64,000 nucleotides of DNA from Antedon bifida (lineage: Eukaryota > Echinodermata > Crinoidea > Comatulida > Antedonidae). This document shows positions 23,901 to 33,108 of this stretch, piece by piece; position 1 is the first letter of the stretch, and every line of letters starts with the position of its first letter. The translations under genes and the position numbers were made by a program. Location: positions 15,376,001 through 15,440,000 of the forward strand of contig OY727097.1 of NCBI GenBank assembly GCA_963402885.1, given 5' to 3'. The notes under the pieces were generated by a model that was not told the DNA's origin, ran no database searches, and saw nothing but the letters and a program-made list of their open reading frames with translations.

Positions 23901-26015
23901 TTTTTTTATTCTTTCTTTAATGTGATCTTGCAATGTCAGTTAACATCGCCGTACATTGTCTAGCAACGATTAACAATCGCAAGTGGAACTTCCTTTAACC
24001 TATGGTTATAACTTACAGCAATCCTTCTCATCTTCAGTGATACTTCCAGGGCAATCCTTGGTACCATCACACCTTAACCGAAGAGGAATACAGGTTCCAT
24101 CGTGACACTGAAACCCAAATTCACATCTAGCTATAAAAATGATAGTTGGCAAAAAAACAAAAACTGATCAAAATAATGTATATACAGTATAAACACAAGG
24201 GCCGAGAACTATTATAATATCAACTGTATATCAGAATACACATATTCCTGTAATGCTTTTGTTTTCACAAAATTTGAACACAAGTTGTAAACTTACTGCA
24301 GAAAAGTTCATCAGTTTCATCTGTGCATTGTGTAACAAAGTCACAGCGCATGTCTTGATGTATACACTCTCCATTGTTACATTCAAATTCATCAGGGCTA
24401 CGATTTTTAAATACTGAAAAGAATGAACTTTAGAAATTCAACAACTTACTTGTACGAATTATACGATATTTTTTTAGTTATTGATTGATTTACTTTATTC
24501 AAAATTCTCATAAAAAGAATACAAAGAAACGAAACCAAATACAAGACAACATCAACAACAGAGAAAATCAGGATAATCCTTTATTCTATCAAATTTGTTT
24601 CCAAAGAGAGTTCAAAATGTTCAAAATTATACCATTATTTTTTGAAAAAGTGATCTTTTAGTAGAAGTTGGTCGTAGAGTTAAAACAAATAAAATGTTCC
24701 CTTAATTAAAGGTGTGTCATTGGGATGGATATGGGTGTCCTAAGTTAAGGCTTCTGTTGTGTACAAATACGCTAAACAAAGTAGATAAGGCCTAGACTTT
24801 TACGATTTTCTACATTTTACAATTATTGTAAGTAAAATTGCTGATAATATGTAGGCCTGGTACCATCAAGTGTTACTTTATTTTTTAGTTAGGTCTATGT
24901 TTATCATTTGAAATTGGATTTAAAAATAAGTAAACATGAAAATAATGTATAAGGGTATGTAACAAGTAAAACTACATTATTCACAATAATGAAAAGAAAT
25001 AATGTTTTATCTTATATTGTATTACTCACAACAATTAATTTCATCAGCTCCATTTATACAATGACGTATAAAGTCACACCGAAATGACAATGAAACACAA
25101 GTTTTGCTGTCGCATCTGAAGCTTTCTTCGCCACAAATATCTAAACACATGCCAATAATAACGTTTTAGGGGGAGGGAACAACATTCTGCACAATGGATT
25201 AAAAATAAGTAGGCCTACATACGCTGTGTCCAAATTATGTGGAACTTTATATTATATATTTTACAATTACAAAATATATTTTTGTGTCGTAAAACGTAAT
25301 GTCCAATATATTCAATGTATGTGAAGTCTTACCAGAGCAATATTGTTCATCGGTGCCATCTAATCATTGTACCCATCACACTTATACACCTCATGTATGC
25401 ATTCTTGATTGTCGCATTGGAATTCATTAATGCTACAAGCTTAAATAAAAATAGATTATTTGGTCATAGATTAGTATATTATATTAGGCCTACATATTCA
25501 TATTGCTCTGAGTTGATTTGTAGACATTCAATTCAAATGTGTATTTATTTCCATGTATATGCTTAACTATAACAATATAATGGACTTACCGTTTCTCACC
25601 ATAAACACACTACTGGGTTGGATTTCTATCGGGCTACTTTAAAATTACCTACATAAATTACAACAGCAAGCCAACAATTACAAAATAAGAACTAACGTCA
25701 TAAAAAATTGTATACTTAATAATAATTATAACAACGAAAAATCAATATAATCTAATAATTTTCATAATAATAAATATCTTTAAATTACTATTATAAATTA
25801 TATAAATCAATTAAATTTAATAAATCAACAAAAAAATCGTTATAATTCAATGTCACTCACTTGTCTCTTTTTTTTTACAAATAAACTGATTAGTTGAAGG
25901 GTATTCACACGCAACTTCAAACCATTGGTTGACAGAATGTAGTGTAAGCATACTAATGACTGTGCATTCTTCAAGACTACCTCCTAGTGGTTGTCGGTCG
26001 GACAAATCTTCTTCT
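17825..26015 (-). CDS. LGR/GRL101-type receptor: CTLD end, 7 LDLa, LRRs, 7TM, kinase-like tail (5' incomplete)
   Basis: Seventeen minus-strand exons, about 955 codons, encode an extracellular stack and a rhodopsin-class GPCR. Order: end of a C-type lectin domain; seven LDL-receptor class A modules, each one phase-1 exon; LRRNT; an atypical 114-nt LRR exon; three exact 72-nt LRR exons and one of 69 nt (all phase 2); one 1016-nt exon with the LGR hinge (YTDDNQFCCMV) and all seven helices; then two tail exons. LDLa plus LRR plus 7TM is the type-C LGR design (relaxin receptors, mollusc GRL101). The ligand is unknown, and coupling through G proteins at the plasma membrane is inferred. The signal peptide and lectin start should lie right of 26.0 kb but were not found. 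Two lesions break the message: exon 25333-25439 is out of frame, and the LRRNT exon has lost its GT donor. It may be a decaying paralogue, a null allele or a sequence with assembly errors. Confidence 0.85.
18910..19109 (-). CDS. Receptor tail exon: kinase-like part 1
   Basis: Phase 1 to 0, 200 nt. It continues the frame of the 7TM exon exactly (G then TA). It ends LKRTLQLMHGRHIYHGHVVV then DNVVIYKEN. The HGHVVVDNVVI stretch lines up with the kinase catalytic loop HRDLKxxNVLL; an HG in place of HRD is typical of pseudokinases such as JAK JH2 (family knowledge). N-lobe motifs are absent, so this would be a partial, non-catalytic fold at best. Confidence 0.7.
19421..20436 (-). CDS. Receptor 7TM exon (rhodopsin-class, LGR family)
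   Basis: 1016 nt, phase 2 to 1, one uninterrupted frame. It starts with the hinge LYTDDNQFCCMVSEATHCEP and SSCEDLM. TM1 has GNAFVVVWR and TM2 has NLAISDFLMGVYM. TM3 ends IDRAISIGFPFSR, so the DRY motif reads DRA. TM6 has FTDFCCWFPIILMG, as in LGRs. TM7 has NASLNPYLYTI (NPxxY kept). All seven hydrophobic helices are present and no stop interrupts it. A potential palmitoylation Cys is not obvious. The exon ends HSTTRSG with donor gttagt. Confidence 0.92.
20659..20727 (-). CDS. Receptor LRR exon 5
   Basis: 69 nt, phase 2 to 2: HMENNLLEDIDPDMFNGLSL then TH. A canonical LRR (NxL..I....F.GL). Donor gtaagt. Confidence 0.82.
21231..21302 (-). CDS. Receptor LRR exon 4
   Basis: 72 nt, phase 2 to 2: FIDNNGLVKIGPNVLKNVPW then VAV. 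It fits the LRR spacing with a weaker F position. Acceptor tttaaatag, donor gtaagt. Confidence 0.8.
21485..21556 (-). CDS. Receptor LRR exon 3
   Basis: 72 nt, phase 2 to 2: VLSGNKIKYLQAGCFDGLNK then LKS. Canonical LRR. Donor gtaaga. Confidence 0.85.
21840..21911 (-). CDS. Receptor LRR exon 2
   Basis: 72 nt, phase 2 to 2: NISWNGIESIATSSFSYQIN then LET. Canonical LRR. Donor gtgagt. Confidence 0.85.
22162..22275 (-). CDS. Receptor LRR exon 1 (atypical, 114 nt)
   Basis: Phase 2 to 2. The second half, VDDVLKMNFTRFQMLIS, is LRR-like; the first half (SLSRVESYHARVRRSSS) is basic and does not follow the LRR pattern. Acceptor ttttgtag, donor gtatgt. It joins in frame to the LRRNT exon only if that exon ends at 22685. 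Confidence 0.6.
22685..22787 (-). CDS. Receptor LRRNT exon with lost 5' splice site
   Basis: It reads FECPTGCVCVGLTVKCQRTG then WNVSKAQMLSESTR, an LRR N-terminal cap (C-x3-C-x-C-x6-C). Phase arithmetic and the LRR pattern place its end at ...ACAAG, 103 nt, phase 2. The next bases are ataaat where gt is needed. The nearest real GT, six bases on, would add an in-frame TAA. Confidence 0.7.
22985..23101 (-). CDS. Receptor LDLa exon 7
   Basis: 117 nt, phase 1 to 1. Six Cys of the LDLa pattern (YECLGMFRC, NVCIS, KCNG, ECPHADDELYC). The Ca-binding acidic end is kept. Donor gtatgt. Confidence 0.82.
23301..23417 (-). CDS. Receptor LDLa exon 6
   Basis: 117 nt, phase 1 to 1. It reads QCPRETVKCPGSYCIAKHLQ, then CNTIWDCPNGEDETNC. 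Six Cys; DGSDE is replaced by NGEDE. Confidence 0.85.
23613..23759 (-). CDS. Receptor LDLa exon 5 (long loop)
   Basis: 147 nt, phase 1 to 1. QCEDDQMRCKNGKCVSKDLM, then CVHDIDSQLLPMGCRDATHL and DNC. An insert of about ten residues lies between Cys4 and Cys5 and the acidic end is altered, so calcium binding is doubtful. Donor gtaggc is weak. Confidence 0.72.
24017..24130 (-). CDS. Receptor LDLa exon 4
   Basis: 114 nt, phase 1 to 1. RCEFGFQCHDGTCIPLRLRC, then DGTKDCPGSITEDEKDC. Canonical LDLa. Acceptor tttatag, donor gtaagt. Confidence 0.86.
24297..24413 (-). CDS. Receptor LDLa exon 3 (first Cys missing)
   Basis: 117 nt, phase 1 to 1. FKNRSPDEFECNNGECIHQD, then MRCDFVTQCTDETDELFC. Cys2-Cys6 are present. 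The expected Cys1 is replaced within the KNRSPDE stretch, so one disulphide cannot form. Confidence 0.8.
25030..25140 (-). CDS. Receptor LDLa exon 2
   Basis: 111 nt, phase 1 to 1. ICGEESFRCDSKTCVSLSFR, then CDFIRHCINGADEINC. Six Cys, canonical spacing. Donor gtgagt. Confidence 0.85.
25333..25439 (-). CDS. Receptor LDLa exon 1, frame-broken
   Basis: The first part, CSINEFQCDNQECIHEVYKC then DGYND, is a normal LDLa, then TAG. Shifting frame recovers DGTDEQYCS and a normal gtaaga donor. Length is 107 nt where phase 1 to 1 modules are multiples of three (111 or 117). About four bases, including the fifth Cys codon, are missing near 25360-25366. Confidence 0.78.
25861..26015 (-). CDS. Receptor C-type lectin domain, last exon
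   Basis: 155 nt, phase 2 to 1. It reads EECTVISMLTLHSVNQWFEV then ACEYPSTNQFICKKKET. The C...W..v.C....FIC pattern is the C-terminal half of a C-type lectin fold; no EPN/QPD or WND is seen, so sugar binding is uncertain. Earlier lectin exons would lie to the right but are not found. Confidence 0.72.
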
Positions 26016-26124
26016 CTGAGAAAACAAAATGATAATCATCATAAGGGACATTGAACATATTCTACCATATTTGTTAGCATTAAGTACCTATAGTTTACTA
26101 GAGAGACACGTACGATGTTGTAAT

Positions 26125-28618
26125 ATACCAAGCTGTATAGCTTAACGGACTACATGTCATGTATTAGCTCCCCGCCTTGCTCACAGACCAGCTTAGGCTG
26201 TATAGCTTAACGTACTACATGACATGTATTAGCGCCCCGCCTTGCTCACAGACCAGCTTAGGCTGTATAGCTTACGTACTACATGACATGTATTAGCTCC
26301 CCGCCTTGCTCACAGACCAGCTTAGGCTGTATAGCTTAACGTACTACATGGCATGTATTAGCTCCCCGCCTTGCTCAGAGACCAGCTTAGGCTGTATAGC
26401 TTAACCGACTACATGGCATGTATTAGCTGCCCGCCTTGCTCACAGACCAGCTTAGGCTGTATAGCTTAACGGACTACATGGCATGTATTAGCTGCCCGCC
26501 TTGCTCACAGACCAGCTTAGGCTGTATAGCTTAACGGACTACATGGCATGTATTAGCTGCCCGCCTTGCTCACAGACCAGCTTAGGCTGTATAGCTTAAC
26601 GGACTACATGGCATGTATTAGCTCCCCGCCTTGCTCACAGAGACCAGCTTAGGCTGTATAGCTTAACGGACTACATGGCATGTATTAGCTCCCCGCCTTG
26701 CTCACAGACCAGCTTAGGCTGTATAGCTTAACGGACTACATGGCATGTATTAGCTCCCCGCCTTGCTCACAGACCAGCTTAGGCTGTATAGCTTAACGTA
26801 CTACATGGCATGTATTAGCTCCCCGCCTTGCTCACAGACCAGCTTAGGCTGTATAGCTTAACGTACTACATGGCATGTATTAGCTCCCCGCCTTGCTCAC
26901 AGACCAGCTTAGGCTGTATAGCTTAACGGACTACATGGCATGTATTAGCTCCCCGCCTTGCTCACAGACCAGCTTAGGCTGTATAGCTTAACGGACTACA
27001 TGGCATGTATTAGCTCCCCGCCTTGCTCACAGACCAGCTTAGGCTGTATAGCTTAACGGACTACATGGCATGTATTAGCTCCCCGCCTTGCTCACAGACC
27101 AGCTTAGGCTGTATAGCTTAACGGACTACATGGCATGTATTAGCTGCCCGCCTTGCTCACAGACCAGCTTAGGCTGTATAGCTTAACGGACTACATGGCA
27201 TGTATTAGCTGCCCGCCTTGCTCACACACCAGCTTAGGCTGTATAGCTTAACGGACTACATGGCATGTATTAGCTGCCCGCCTTGCTCACAGACCAGCTT
27301 AGGCTGTATAGCTTAACGGACTACATGGCATGTATTAGCTGCCCGCCTTGCTCACAGACCAGCTTAGGCTGTATAGCTTAACGGACTACATGGCATGTAT
27401 TAGCTGCCCGCCTTGCTCACAGACCAGCTTAGGCTGTATAGCTTAACGGACTACATGGCATGTATTAGCTCCCCGCCTTGCTCAGAGACCAGCTTAGGCT
27501 GTATAGCTTAACGTGCTACATGGCATGTATTAGCTCCCCGCCTTGCTCACAGACCAGCTTAGGCTGTATAGCTTAACGTACTACATGGCATGTATTAGCT
27601 CCCCGCCTTGCTCACAGACCAGCTTAGGCTGTATAGCTTAACGGACTACATGGCATGTATTAGCTCCCCGCCTTGCTCACAGACCAGCTTAGGCTGTATA
27701 GCTTAACGGACTACATGGCATGTATTCTGCCCGCCTTGCTCACAGACCAGCTTAGGCTGTATAGCTTAACGTACTACATGACATGTATTAGCTCCCCGCC
27801 TTGCTCACAGACCAGCTTAGGCTGTATAGCTTAACGGGCTACATGGCTTGTATATATTAGCTCCCCGCCTTGCTCAGAGACCAGCTTAGGCTGTATAGCT
27901 TAACGGACTACATGGCATGTATTAGCTCCCCGCCTTGCTCACAGACCAGCTTAGGCTGTATAGCTTAACGTACTACATGGCATGTATTAGCTCCCTGCCT
28001 TGCTCACAGACCAGCTTATAGGCTGTATAGCTTAACGTACTACATGGCATGTATTAGCTCCCCGCCTTGCTCAGAGACCAGCTTAGGCTGTATAGCTTAA
28101 TGGACTACATATGGCTTGTATTAGCTCCCCGCCTTGCTCAGAGACCAGCTTAGGCTGTATAGCTTAACGTACTACATGGCATGTATTAGCTCACCGCCTT
28201 GCTCAGAGACCAGCTTAGGCTGTATAGCTCAACGGACTACATGGCATGTATTAGCTGCCCGCCTTGCTCAGAGACCAGCTTAGGCTGTATAGCTTAACGG
28301 ACTACATGGCATGTATTAGCTGCCCGCCTTGCTCACAGACCAGCTTAGGCTGTATAGCTTAACCGACTACATGGTATGTATTAGCTCCCCGCCTTGCTCA
28401 GAGACCAGCTTAGGCTGTATAGCTTAACGGACTACATGGCATGTATTAGCTGCCCGCCTTGCTCACAGACCAGCTTAGGCTGTATAGCTTAACGTACTAC
28501 ATGACATGTATTAGCTCCCCGCCTTGCTCAGAGACCAGCTTAGGCTGTATAGCTTAACGGACTACATGGCTTGTATTAGCTCCCCGCCTTGCTCAGAGAC
28601 CAGCTTAGGCTGTATAGC
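26125..28618. repeat. 65-bp minisatellite, left block (about 38 copies)
   Basis: Unit: cttaggctgtatagcttaac, ggactacatggcatgtatta, gctccccgccttgctcacag, accag. Period is 65 bp (the ctgtatag motif recurs at 26133 and 26198). Variants occur in blocks: ggact/gtact, gctccccg/gctgcccg, cacag/cagag, catggc/catgac. It lies where the receptor's upstream intron should be. Confidence 0.97.
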
Positions 28619-28623
28619 TTAAC

Positions 28624-28764
28624 TGTAGTGTCGTGTTTGGCACACCATAGTTAGTTGTGTCGCGTTTGGCACACCATAGGTTGTTGTTGCTAGTAATAAA
28701 GCAAAGAATAGTAACTCTCCCAAAATCGTGTCTTATTCATTCGTATTTATTACACAACATTACA
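28624..28764 (+). repeat. 5' LTR
   Basis: 141 bp, TGTAGTG...ATTACA. It has two near-identical GTGTCG(T/C)GTTTGGCACACC copies, each holding a gtg..cac palindrome, and an aataaa signal at about 28695-28700. Short for a gypsy LTR. Confidence 0.95.
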
Positions 28765-28783
28765 TTGGCGACGACGATGGCGA
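28765..28783 (+). promoter_or_regulatory. Candidate primer-binding site
   Basis: ttggcgacgacgatggcg follows the LTR directly and contains the TGG expected to pair with a tRNA CCA end. The gag ATG at 28777 lies inside it, so an 18-nt PBS would overlap the start codon. The tRNA is not identified. Confidence 0.45.
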
Positions 28784-31700
28784 CGTTCACGATACCCGCA
28801 CCAATGCCTCTAGACATGGATTCAGGCAACATGGCTGAAAGTTGGCGTCGATTTGCGCAAAGATTTGATAATTTCGAAACAGCGACAGGCGTCAACGCGA
28901 AGCCCGAGGCAACACGAGTCGCCACACTCCTGTCGGTAATCGGACAGCGAGCCCTGGAAACATACAACACGTTTACGTGGGACGCCGAAACTGACAAAAC
29001 AAAGATCGGCCCAGTCTTAGCACAGTTCAAGAAATTCTGTGATGGGAAGCGCAATATCACGTATGAACGATATATTTTCAACTGCAGGGTTCAAAAAGAA
29101 GGTGAGAAATTTGATTCCTTTGTTACCTCGCTGAAAAGTCTAGCAGAGACATGCGAGTTTGGTACCTTGAAAGATAGCCTCATTCTTGATAGGATTGTAA
29201 TAGGAATCAATAAGCCAAGCCTTAAACAACGCCTACTGCGTACAGAAAATCTAACATTAGACACAGCAATATCCAAAATACGAGCAGAAACGGCAGCATC
29301 CGAACAGATTGAACAAATGAAACAAAGCAAAGCGAGTGACTTTTCCGACGCAACTCAACACGCGAGAACAGTGCGTTCACACAAAAAAGGTAAACAGAAA
29401 TACCAAAACACACAACAGGAAAGGGAAAGCAATCCAAGAAAATCACGCACAAGTCCAACAATCTGCATATACTGCGGAGGTGAGTACCCTCACAAAGGCA
29501 AAAATACGTGTCCAGCATACGGCAAAAAATGCAACAATTGTGGTAAAATGAATCATTATGCTAAACAATGTAGACAGAAACATAACGCACATGCTGTTGA
29601 CACCATGTCTAACGATGAAAACGATAGCACAACAAGCGAAGACGAATACTCATTCCATATTACAGGTACTGAGTCTGAAAAACAACCCAAAGTTAATCTG
29701 AACATTCAAGGTAGCACTGTCAACGCAATTATCGATACCGGTGCGACTATTAATATAATGAGTATGTCGACATACAAACGCCTGCAACATAAACCACAGC
29801 TATATACCGAAAAGCTACCAAAGGTGTTCGGTTATGGAAGCCGACAAGCACTGTGCCTAGCTGGAACTTTCACGGCAAACATAACCTATAAAACGAACAC
29901 AATATCAGCGTCCTTCAGCGTAGCCGAAAAAGGAGTCGAAACGCTACTCAGTTTTAACACAGCGAAAGCACTCGACCTAATTCAAGTAACGTATAACCTG
30001 AATGAACACGCAGATGCAACGGTATTAAACAAAAGCATAATAACTGAGACATACAAAGACAGGTTTACTGGTATTGGTAAGCTTAACGACACTATGTGCA
30101 ATCTACACATAAATACTGAAATACAACCTGTGGCTCAATCGCATCGCAGGATACCGTTTCATTTAAGGAAGAAGGTTGAAAGCGAACTCAAACGATTACA
30201 GGAGTTAGATATCATTGAACCAGTTGACAACGAACCTACTCCATGGATTTCACCAATAACTGTTGTAGCAAAGCCTAAGAAACCTAACGAAATTCGCATT
30301 TGCGTGGATATGAGGGCCGCGAACAAAGCTATAAGCAGAGAGAGACACGTGACACCGACAATCGACGACATAATCGGCAAACTAAATGGAGCCGTGATGT
30401 TTTCAAAGATCGATATGAACGCAGGCTATCATCAGGTAATGCTAGCGCCAAAGTCGCGATACATTACTGTCTTTTCAACACACGTTGGCCTTTTCAGGTA
30501 TAAACGACTAAGCTTCGGAGTTTGTTCAGCAGCAGAAAAATTTCAAAACGTCATTCAGTCTGCACTAGGTGGACTAAAAGGAGTCATAAATATAAGTGAT
30601 GACATACTAGTGTTTGGTAACACTGAAGCCGAACATGCAAACAATCTCAAAGCCTGTATGGAAAGACTGAGAGATAAAAACCTTACCTTAAATAAAGCTA
30701 AGTGCGAATTCTTCAAACGCAGCGTTGAATTCTACGGACACATATTTAGTGATACCGGAGTATCACCAGATCCTAAAAAGATTGTCTCACTCCAAAAGGC
30801 TGCAGCACCGACTTCTAAAGAACAAACGCGATCGCTCCTAGGCATGACACAATACGTTGCTAGATTCATTCCAAACTATGCTACCATAACAACACCGCTC
30901 AGAAAACTCACTCACAAAAACACGCCATGGTTCTGGGGTGAAGAAGAACAGCAGGCATTCGACAAACTAAAGAAAACGCTAACCAGCTCGCACGTCATGG
31001 CCTACTTTGATCCAGAAAAGAAATCAACGGTCATAACTGACGCGAGTCCAAGTGGACTCGGGGCCATACTGAGCCAAAACGGTCAACCGCTAGCATACGC
31101 GAGTCGCGCGCTTACAAGTGTCGAAACTAGGTACTCTCAAATAGAGCGTGAAGCACTAGGAGTCATATGGGGAATCCAACACTTCCACTTGTACTTATGT
31201 GGCAGCGAGTTCGATGTAGTGACCGATCACAAACCGCTTCTTACGCTATTCAATAATCCCGCATCGAAACCACCACCACGTATCGAAAGATGGATATTAA
31301 AAATCCAAGCCTACGACTACACCCTGAAGTACCAACCAGGCAATACAAATCCGGCTGACTATATGTCAAGACACAGCCTTACAATGAGCAACAAGACGAA
31401 ACTGGACATCGCAGCAGAAGAACATGTCAATCTTGTAACAAACAACGCAATCCCTAAATCACTTACTCTGGAACAAGTTCGACGTGAAACGGCAAATGAT
31501 GGTCTCATACAAACATGCATTAAGGCCATCACTCGCAACAAATGGCACGAGGCTCTAAAAAATCAAGATGACCTCCATTCCGATCTCCAGTGCATGCACA
31601 AAGTTCGCAATCAGCTAACATTCGACCAAAAAAACAACATACTCCTACGTGATCACCGCATAGTCATACCCAAGGCACTTAGAAACACAGTAATAGACAT

Positions 31701-32781
31701 CGCCCATGAAGGACATCAGGGCATAGTAAAGACGAAGCAACTCCTCCGAGAAAAAATATGGTTTCCCGGAATAGACCGCATGGTCGAATCAAAAGTAAAA
31801 CACTGCATACCATGTCAAGCGACGGTGACTGAAAAGAACCACAATGAACCGCTTCAGATGTCGAAACTTCCTAACGGACCATGGGAGGAAATTAGTATTG
31901 ACTTTAAAGACCTCCCTACTGGCGAGCATCTTCTAGTGATTCTCGATGACTATAGCAGATTCATCACAGTGGAAGTTGTTAAATCAACATCAGCAAAGAC
32001 AGTTATTCCCAAGATAGACACAGTATTCGCTAATTTTGGAATACCCAGTATAATTCGCACCGACAATGGACCACCATTCAACAGTCACGAGTTTTCTCAA
32101 TTCACGAAGTACCTTGGCACTCATCACCGCAAAATAACTCCACTATGGCCGCAAGCAAACGGAGAGGTGGAAAGAGTAATGCGTAATCTGAAAAAGGTCT
32201 ACAAAACCGCAGTGGCCGAAGGTGTTAACTATAAACAATCACTCAATCAATACCTCAGAAATTACAGAGCCACCCCACACAACACCACAGGCAAACCTCC
32301 AGCATCTCTGATTTTTAGACATACCTTCAAAGTAAGACTCCCAGAAATAATCAAACAATCAAGCATCAATCAGAATGCAGTCAGAGACAAAGATAACGCT
32401 CAAAAATCAAAAATGAAGGACTACGCAGAAAGACGAAAGAAACCTCGAAAGAAACAAATCGAAGTTGGTGACATGGTCCTCGTAAAAGAAAGCGGCATAC
32501 TAACATCAACGAAAACACCATATAAAACTAAACCATACAAGGTAACTAAAACAAACGGAACAATGATTACCACAATGCGAGGACGGCACAGGATCACTCG
32601 AAACTCATCATTCTTCAAACTTCTCAACAATCATGTCGCAAACACAAATACAGACAGCGAAGACGACTATCTCACAGATGATGATTCTCCCGGAAAACAT
32701 CCCATAACAACAAATAATGCAAGGCGCAATCCTCAAAGAGTTCGACAGCCACCAGTTTATCTCAAAGACTATGTTCCATAA
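28777..32781 (+). CDS. gypsy Gag-Pol polyprotein, intact
   Basis: 1334 residues from ATG 28777, chosen because it follows the LTR and begins MATFTIPAPMPLDMD like Gag; an in-frame ATG at 28657 lies inside the LTR. Gag is about 1-225, with two zinc knuckles (CIYCGG at about 230, CNNCGK at about 252). Retropepsin DTGA is at about 320. Reverse transcriptase is about 450-640 with ISDDILVFG (catalytic Asp pair at about 608). RNase H has TDAS at about 755. The integrase zinc finger begins HEGHQG at about 977, then D1042, D1096 and E1132, a D,D35E core. All catalytic residues are present with no stop or frameshift, so it looks autonomous. Gag and Pol share one frame, so no -1 shift is needed. An envelope gene is absent. 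SDD in place of YxDD suggests a Mag-like lineage (inference). Confidence 0.95.
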   Translation: MATFTIPAPMPLDMDSGNMAESWRRFAQRFDNFETATGVNAKPEATRVATLLSVIGQRALETYNTFTWDAETDKTKIGPVLAQFKKFCDGKRNITYERYIFNCRVQKEGEKFDSFVTSLKSLAETCEFGTLKDSLILDRIVIGINKPSLKQRLLRTENLTLDTAISKIRAETAASEQIEQMKQSKASDFSDATQHARTVRSHKKGKQKYQNTQQERESNPRKSRTSPTICIYCGGEYPHKGKNTCPAYGKKCNNCGKMNHYAKQCRQKHNAHAVDTMSNDENDSTTSEDEYSFHITGTESEKQPKVNLNIQGSTVNAIIDTGATINIMSMSTYKRLQHKPQLYTEKLPKVFGYGSRQALCLAGTFTANITYKTNTISASFSVAEKGVETLLSFNTAKALDLIQVTYNLNEHADATVLNKSIITETYKDRFTGIGKLNDTMCNLHINTEIQPVAQSHRRIPFHLRKKVESELKRLQELDIIEPVDNEPTPWISPITVVAKPKKPNEIRICVDMRAANKAISRERHVTPTIDDIIGKLNGAVMFSKIDMNAGYHQVMLAPKSRYITVFSTHVGLFRYKRLSFGVCSAAEKFQNVIQSALGGLKGVINISDDILVFGNTEAEHANNLKACMERLRDKNLTLNKAKCEFFKRSVEFYGHIFSDTGVSPDPKKIVSLQKAAAPTSKEQTRSLLGMTQYVARFIPNYATITTPLRKLTHKNTPWFWGEEEQQAFDKLKKTLTSSHVMAYFDPEKKSTVITDASPSGLGAILSQNGQPLAYASRALTSVETRYSQIEREALGVIWGIQHFHLYLCGSEFDVVTDHKPLLTLFNNPASKPPPRIERWILKIQAYDYTLKYQPGNTNPADYMSRHSLTMSNKTKLDIAAEEHVNLVTNNAIPKSLTLEQVRRETANDGLIQTCIKAITRNKWHEALKNQDDLHSDLQCMHKVRNQLTFDQKNNILLRDHRIVIPKALRNTVIDIAHEGHQGIVKTKQLLREKIWFPGIDRMVESKVKHCIPCQATVTEKNHNEPLQMSKLPNGPWEEISIDFKDLPTGEHLLVILDDYSRFITVEVVKSTSAKTVIPKIDTVFANFGIPSIIRTDNGPPFNSHEFSQFTKYLGTHHRKITPLWPQANGEVERVMRNLKKVYKTAVAEGVNYKQSLNQYLRNYRATPHNTTGKPPASLIFRHTFKVRLPEIIKQSSINQNAVRDKDNAQKSKMKDYAERRKKPRKKQIEVGDMVLVKESGILTSTKTPYKTKPYKVTKTNGTMITTMRGRHRITRNSSFFKLLNNHVANTNTDSEDDYLTDDDSPGKHPITTNNARRNPQRVRQPPVYLKDYVP

Positions 32782-32967
32782 GTTAATCGTAACTCTGATA
32801 GTATTAATAATGATCAGCACTGATAATTACAAATCTGAACTCATAATAACATTTCTATAACACCGCAGATTGTCAATGCTTGGCAACCGAATTGTTTAAA
32901 GTTATTGTTTTTAAAGTTATTGTGTTTAAAGTTTATTTTTCTAGTTTTTATGTAAAAGATGGAGGGA

Positions 32968-33108
32968 TGTAGTGTCGTGTTTGGCACACCATAGTTAGTT
33001 GTGTCGCGTTTGGCACACCATAGGTTGTTGTTGCTAGTAATAAAGCAAAGAATAGTAACTCTCCCAAAATCGTGTCTTATTCATTCGTATTTATTACACA
33101 ACATTACA
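32968..33108 (+). repeat. 3' LTR
   Basis: Identical to the 5' LTR over 141 bp by eye; followed by the ttaac duplication. Confidence 0.95.

Noticed and set aside
28657..28776. Upstream ATG of the gypsy frame as the true start
   Set aside because: It lies inside the 5' LTR; the ATG at 28777 follows the LTR and starts Gag-like sequence.
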